Translations under genes and position numbers: made by a program | Shown: in pieces, positions 58,561-64,000 of the stretch | Layout: each line of letters opens with the position of its first letter | How positions within the stretch are numbered: the first letter of the stretch is position 1 | The notes under the pieces: model-generated | What the model saw: the letters and a program-made list of their open reading frames with translations, nothing else | Told to the model about the DNA's origin: nothing | Databases searched by the model: none | From: Sisyra terminalis | Lineage: Eukaryota > Arthropoda > Insecta > Neuroptera > Sisyridae | DNA: 64,000 nucleotides | NCBI GenBank assembly: GCA_958496175.1 | Contig: OY292275.1 | Location: 47,321,701 to 47,385,700 of the forward strand | Direction: 5' to 3'

Positions 58561-60564
58561 ATTTTTTGTATGGTTTAGGATATTTTCTTTGCAATGTGAA
58601 TTCTTCAAGTTATCCTTTTATTAAGATGAGGTCCTAGATATTTCACTGACTCTGATTCTAGAACAACTTTGCCTTTTAATTAAATTGTTGAATAGTTTCC
58701 CTTCTAAGAGTCGTGAACCTGCTGATTGAGCAAAACAGCATGCTATTGAATCTCTTAATAACTTTGGTAAAAAAATTACGTTAATTTAAATTGAAAAAGC
58801 TTAAATCAAACAAATTTACATAGAATGGATATTGAACTATATATCTACGTCCCATAGATCATAATAATGGCGTCAAGTTCGATCAAAATTAGAAACAACA
58901 CATTTATTTCGGCATACCTGGCTCGAAAATTTGTAAAAGAAAAATGTACTTCATATTTCAAATTGTTATTTAAATATATTATTATACTAAAGAGACATAT
59001 TTTCTTTCAATTTCCAAAGCAAAAATGTTGAAAAGCTTGTTACAAGTGGATGCGAAAATGAAAATAACGACCCCATTAATTTCAATTTATCATTGGATTG
59101 AGTACAAGCTGACTAATGCCAGATGTGCAAAATGATAAAACCAAACCACAACATTATACAGTAATACGAAAGAGAAGATTTAAAGAGCGAAGAAATTGAA
59201 ACGAAAAAAAAAATCAACTCGCACCATAGGATAAGCGCCAGTGTTGATACATACTGTAAATATCGGAAAATAGCTCGCGGATGGAATAAAATAAATACGT
59301 TTTTATTAATATTTACGGAAGAGCATTGCAATTAATTAACAAAATGCACGAAGATATTCTTCGCTTGCTCACTTGCCTACATGTTGCAATTTCGCAAAAA
59401 ATACCAACACACTTTGCAAATTAATCAAATACGACTCTAATTAATTAATTAAATCACTGATTCGAAAACATTCGACTTGATATTCCCGGCAACTTTCCCG
59501 ACTGATGACATATATGTGTATGAATTTTCATGTTGTTTCTGTTGATTTTTGTTGCTTTGAAATTATTCAATCAAGTGAAATTCGATCGCGGGCCGATAAG
59601 CCAAATGACTGTGATCAAACTCATTGAATATATGCATCTAATGCATTACGTATAGATATTAAAATTGAGCGGTTGAAAAAGGCATTTATTGATATAATTG
59701 ATGATTGCAACGCATTGATCTTGTACAAGTGTTTCACGTAAATTGCTTACAGCTACAATAAAATGCAATTTAATTACAAACATCGTCCTGCCATTCATTT
59801 ACGAGCAAAAATAATTTACAATAATTTGAATATATTAGAGCCACTCGCCTAGAGAGTTGAACGTAAATCATTTTTCATTCTCAACTCTACATCAGATAAG
59901 TTTTATCTTGCAAAGCGAAATTATCGTTTTTATCATTGGAATCATCTCGAAAAGTTGGCAATAAAAATGATTGCAGTATTCAGGTTTAATTACGCTAGAA
60001 TTAGCCCCGAAACCGTCGTTTACTTATGCCACTAAAATTCAATTAGAGTTTAATGTTGTCTTTCGGTTTGATTCAATTTTATTCACGTAAACTAGAAGCT
60101 TTTTTCGGCTACTTAATGTTCGGTTGTTTTCAAGTGTGAATCCTCGCCTCGAGAAAAGAGACAAGGAATTGAAGATCTTTTTAGATAGTAACTTTACAAG
60201 GAAAAGTCTTTTTTTGAAAGGATAATACCGAATTATGTTCGATATTATGCCTTTAAGGGACGGAAAAAAAGTTTTGCATTTTGTAAATTGGATTTATCAC
60301 CTGCACCGTTAAACATTTCTTCCTTTCGTCCTGACTTCCCTATCAAATTTGTAGTGATATTTCAACTCAAACTTAACAGAGTTAAAAAGAAGTTCTAATA
60401 TTTCCTTAAAAAGCAATAAAACGTCTTGTCAAATTTAAAATTTAAATTCGCATTTTAAACTGAAATAATTTACCTTTTAAGATTATAAAAAATAAATTAA
60501 AATTCAAAGTTCACACTTAATCACAATTTGAAGAAGAAAAAAAACAAAAACTTACATTAAAGAC
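58561..60564. other. Gene-less stretch, possibly regulatory
   Basis: No coding was recognised. The part at 59400-60120 is less AT-rich, unique, and contains TAATTAATTAATTAAAT-type homeodomain-like sites. That is only suggestive. Confidence 0.35.
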
Positions 60565-60840
60565 CAATATATCTGGGACAGTATACGGAGGAATACATCC
60601 CAAAAATTAGCTAAAGGGCGAGACTCGATCCAAGTTATATCCACTATTGAATCCATATAAAGATGAAGAAACTACCAAATAGGACATACCAGGATGACCC
60701 GCGACATATAATGCAGTGGCAGGAACCCCCTGGGACAATTGTAGAGAGTTGCTTATCGTTTATCATATTCTAATCGACTGCACAATCCTAGTCCCCTGGA
60801 GGATGTAATGTTGGTTGGGACTGCAAAAAAATTAAAGTAA
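60565..60840 (+). pseudogene. LINE ORF2 C-terminal fragment (RNase H-side tail)
   Basis: In shifting frames: QYIWDSIRRNTSQKLAKGRD, IGHTRMTRDI, QEPPGTIVE and LLIVYHILIDCTILVPWR. This follows the tail found after RNase H in I/R1/Jockey-like LINEs (RIGHTRxTHxxLM, PPxCxxC, TVxHILxxCxxxxxxR). The zinc-knuckle cysteines are lost and at least two frameshifts are present. Confidence 0.6.
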
Positions 60841-60997
60841 AAATGACAAATCTCAAAATATTTCGAACTATAATTAATTATGACTAAATAAAAAGACTAA
60901 CAATTATAGTCTGGCAATACTGAAATGCATAAACTCAATATAAACAATACAACCAATTGTACATGGTTATATAAGTGGATCGAAATTATCAGAAATA

Positions 60998-61013
60998 TTT
61001 AAGCAACTATAAT
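60998..61013. repeat. Target site duplication, left copy
   Basis: TTTAAGCAACTATAAT, identical to 61715-61730, flanking the Jockey-like insertion. Confidence 0.85.
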
Positions 61014-61714
61014 AATAATAATAATAAAACTTTATTTCCTACAATAAATTTACACGTGTAAGTTTACAAATTTAAAATTTTGTTTACTTATCTTAACATT
61101 TTTGTTTAACTTAAAAGTTCCTTCTTGTGTTTAACACAATATTTTACCTTTTAACTTTTGCTACTCATTTCCCTTTCCTTTATTTTTTTTTTTTGATTTC
61201 ATTATAGGGGTGCCCTTTTAAGGGGGAGAAATTCAAAAACTCCCTCTGTCATTGTTAAAAAAAATAAAAATAAAAAAGCTTTTTAAGAAAAAAAAACATA
61301 TGTTCTAAAAATAAGTAAAATAAAATATAATTTATTAGGTATTAATAAGTAATAGGTTAATCTCAATTAAGAAATAAATTTTTTTTTTCTCCTTTTTCTT
61401 TTTTTTTTTTATTATATTAGCCCGTGTTTTATTCTTTTGTGTTTGTAGCTACCTTGATCGTAGTGTAGGTCTTTTAGTATGTCCTTATCAGCTATATTTC
61501 CCCGCTCATAAAATTTTTTAGCATATTTTTTAATGTGCGTTTTTATAAAGTCTACTTCTAGATCTTCGTGCATTTTTTTATGTACGTATTTCTTGGATAG
61601 TTTCCTACCAGTCTTAGGAATTTGTTCTGGAGAATCTGTAGTTTGTTATATATGGATTCGCTAACAGTGTGCCACACGGGACATCCGTATGTTATTACAG
61701 GTCTAACCATTACT
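61014..61714 (-). mobile_element. 5'-truncated Jockey-like LINE insertion
   Basis: The 701-bp insert is bounded by a perfect 16-bp target duplication. On the minus strand it contains the end of ORF2, about 400 bases of 3' UTR rich in T and A runs, and a terminal AATAAAG plus (TTA)n tail (AAAGTTTTATTATTATTATT) instead of poly(A). This is textbook target-primed insertion with 5' truncation. Confidence 0.85.
61412..61714 (-). pseudogene. Jockey-like reverse transcriptase C-terminus with one frameshift
   Basis: The minus strand reads KVMVRPVITYGCPVWHTVSE, SIYNKLQILQNKFLRLVGNY and PRNTYIKK. It then loses frame at an A7 run (61573-61579) and resumes as MHEDLEVDFIKTHIKKYAKK, FYERG and ILKDLHYDQGS to a TAA at 61412-61414. 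The single frameshift and exact target duplication mark a fairly recent insertion. The start is cut by truncation. Confidence 0.8.
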
Positions 61715-61730
61715 TTTAAGCAACTATAAT
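61715..61730. repeat. Target site duplication, right copy
   Basis: TTTAAGCAACTATAAT; see the left copy at 60998-61013. Confidence 0.85.
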
Positions 61731-63825
61731 CGAAGTAAAAAGAACTTATGAATTATACACTTTTAAATATTGAAGTTTTCTTAATAATAAAATCTAAACC
61801 TTAGTTTAAAGAAGTGGCCACGTTGATTTAGAAGTAAAAGTTGAGTACTTGCATTCAACAGCACATTAAAAATAGAAGCAGGAACTTTGGGAACAATTAT
61901 TAATATAACTATTATTAGTACTAACTATTTCATAATCCTATGAACGAGAAAATGCTAACTAAGAATCAATTTTTTGAGGAGTACATGAAATTAAACCAAA
62001 ATTTTCTAGCCCCCCTTTAGACTAATTCGAAATATTATTCATCTGCTGGAAAAAATTGAGAAGATCTAAATGAACGGTTATAATAGGGTACTAAAACAAA
62101 AACATTAGAAAGCAGTTTATGAAGTAAATTAAAGAAAACTATGATGAATATTTGATATTTACATAAATTGATGTTTGGAACCCATAAAACCCATTTGAAA
62201 CCTATTTGGAAGCTATTGATTTACAATTATTACTGTAATCAAAACAGACCTCAACTTTTCGGTATTAATATCAATATACTATTTAACTCTATTAACTCTT
62301 CTACAAAGATATTGATCGTTCATGGATATCAATTTTCTCTGTTTTGACTATATTTTCATATATTTTCTCTAATATTATCTTTTCATATTGTACTATCTAC
62401 TTCCTCTAAATAGTTCTACCTATTCTATGTCTATGAGCTTTTCAGTACATCTTCGATATGATTCTGATGTAATTTATCTTTTGCATATGGTCATACTAGT
62501 TATATAGTTTCTTTTCACTTCTAAAGTTTTCTTACAATATTCACAAGTTTTTTTTTATATTTCTCATTGTTTATATTTGCTAATGAAAATCAAACATCTA
62601 TTTTAATAATTGTTATATTTTTCAAAATTCGTGTAGCATCAAATTGTTAAAATAATGGTGACGGATCTTCCTGAGCAATGATGTTTTATTATTGTCGCTA
62701 CCATTACTAAAATTACTAAAATAAATTTCATGCTTTAAACATTACCAAAATATCTTTCGCAGTTATTTTGACTCAAGCATCTTGACTCAATATGTGGTGG
62801 TATTTTAATAAATCTAAAACATTTATTGCATCAAAAGTGTCAGTAGTATTAGTAGCCAACAGTAAAATTACTGATAAAAAAGTGGGGTAATGTTTAAGAC
62901 ATGTATAAACTATTATGGCAGTTGGAATAAAAAAACACCGGTCAGGGAGATTACAGAAACTCAAATGGATCTTTTGAATAAAAGTTTCCACCCTTTGTTC
63001 TGCAAATCATGAACCATGTTTTTTTCTGCTTTGTTTTTATTATTACAAAGTAATGATTGAAAAAGAAATATTATGATATCGAACTTTGGACTACATTTTA
63101 AGACTTTGTAATACATGAAACCTCATATTTTAAAACCCCTTTAAGGTTTTGCCAAGGGTGAACCAAAAAATATTTTCAACTTTTCTCCAAGTGCATTAGA
63201 TGTTCATTAATGCTAAATTTTAAGTTCTGCGACTTGTGTCAACTATAAAGGATAAAATCTTTAAACAATAAGATATTAAGGGAGGAAATGGTACCAAATT
63301 CATGTTCCCTAATCAATCTTGATCGACCCACCAAGTACCCAAAAGTTTCCAAGGATTATCAAAAGAGAAACCTTGATTTTGTAACACGATAATGCAAGAT
63401 ACTTTACACACAAAAACCCCTGAAAAAAATTCCTAAATTAAGAGTAGGTGCTATCACCTTTTCCACTGGGGCATGGTATTTCACCAAAGTTGTTCTATCG
63501 GATGTCTATTTATTTCAATTGCTAGAACATTTTCTATATGGTAAAACATTGAAAACTTAAATGATGTCCAAAATATGGTTTTCTCGTATTTTTCTTAGTG
63601 ATGAACTGATTTTTACTAATTTGGCATCAAAAATTTGTACAGTAAATGTCAAAAAGTTGAAAATATTGAGGATAATTATATTGCATTACAATATATCATT
63701 GTTTAAAAATAAAAGCTTGTTTTACTATTACATATTAAAAAAACGGTAATTTTCTGGTTTGACTATTGGTTCGATAGCTTATTAGTTATAATTTAATAAA
63801 TTTCTGGGAGCCATATTCCTTTTTT
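61731..63825. other. Gene-less AT-rich stretch
   Basis: No gene or repeat was recognised before the SINE at 63826. Confidence 0.45.
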
Positions 63826-63990
63826 TGGTATCTGCCGTCGCTTGATAACTACTAAGGTCTTTAGAGACTCTAGAGTTTACAAAAATCCGTAAACTGAAAA
63901 ATATTGAAAATTATTTCTTACGAGATTCGAATCCAAACACCTACTAGTTTTGGAGCGATAATCATAACCACTTGGCCACCAATTGGCATC
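63826..63990 (-). mobile_element. tRNA-derived SINE, copy 9
   Basis: On the minus strand: GATGCCAATTGGTGGCCAAG head, B box GGATTCGAATC with a near-perfect tRNA-like match, and the TCAAGCGACGGCAGATACC tail. It ends about ten bases before the window edge. Confidence 0.78.
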
Positions 63991-64000
63991 CTTATTATTG

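Overview
This is AT-rich eukaryotic DNA, most likely from an insect; a beetle is my best guess from the transporter and retroelement repertoire, but the order is not proven. The evidence is spliced gene structure, a Tret1-like sugar transporter, and decayed insect-type mobile elements (Jockey-like LINEs, Penelope-like elements, a Helitron, a hAT and a tRNA-derived SINE). No bacterial-style operons, CRISPR arrays, rRNA genes or free-standing tRNA genes were seen.

Only one protein-coding gene is well supported. It is a plus-strand MFS sugar transporter of 480 residues, read as two exons (8737-8812 and 16817-18183) joined across an intron of about 8 kb. The short first exon supplies the cytoplasmic N-terminus and the start of membrane helix 1. 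The long second exon carries the rest, and a poly(A) signal follows the stop codon closely. A second possible coding start (21839-21893, ending at a good splice donor) may belong to another gene whose other exons I could not find.

The rest is intergenic or intronic sequence full of repeats. 1-8.6 kb: mostly unrecognised, with one SINE and a decayed membrane-protein-like fragment. 8.8-16.8 kb: transporter intron with two SINEs, a tandem duplication and two Penelope-end fragments. 18-36 kb: MITE-like inverted repeats, minisatellites, a SINE and a solo hammerhead-like repeat. 36-46 kb: the densest mobile DNA, with a Penelope-like element (reverse transcriptase plus GIY-YIG nuclease), three Jockey pieces, a hAT piece, a 553-bp palindrome and nested repeats. 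46-57 kb: tandem duplications, another Penelope-type end and a Helitron-bounded block with helicase relics. 57-64 kb: two Jockey fragments, one Jockey insertion flanked by a 16-bp target duplication, and two SINEs.

The most interesting signal is a recurring small RNA-like module. Three different repeat families carry CTGANGA or a near variant, then a hairpin, then GAAA, then a self-complementary stretch. This is the layout of hammerhead ribozymes known from Penelope-like terminal repeats. One module lies at the 3' end of the Penelope coding copy, and another family shows compensatory change in its stem between copies.
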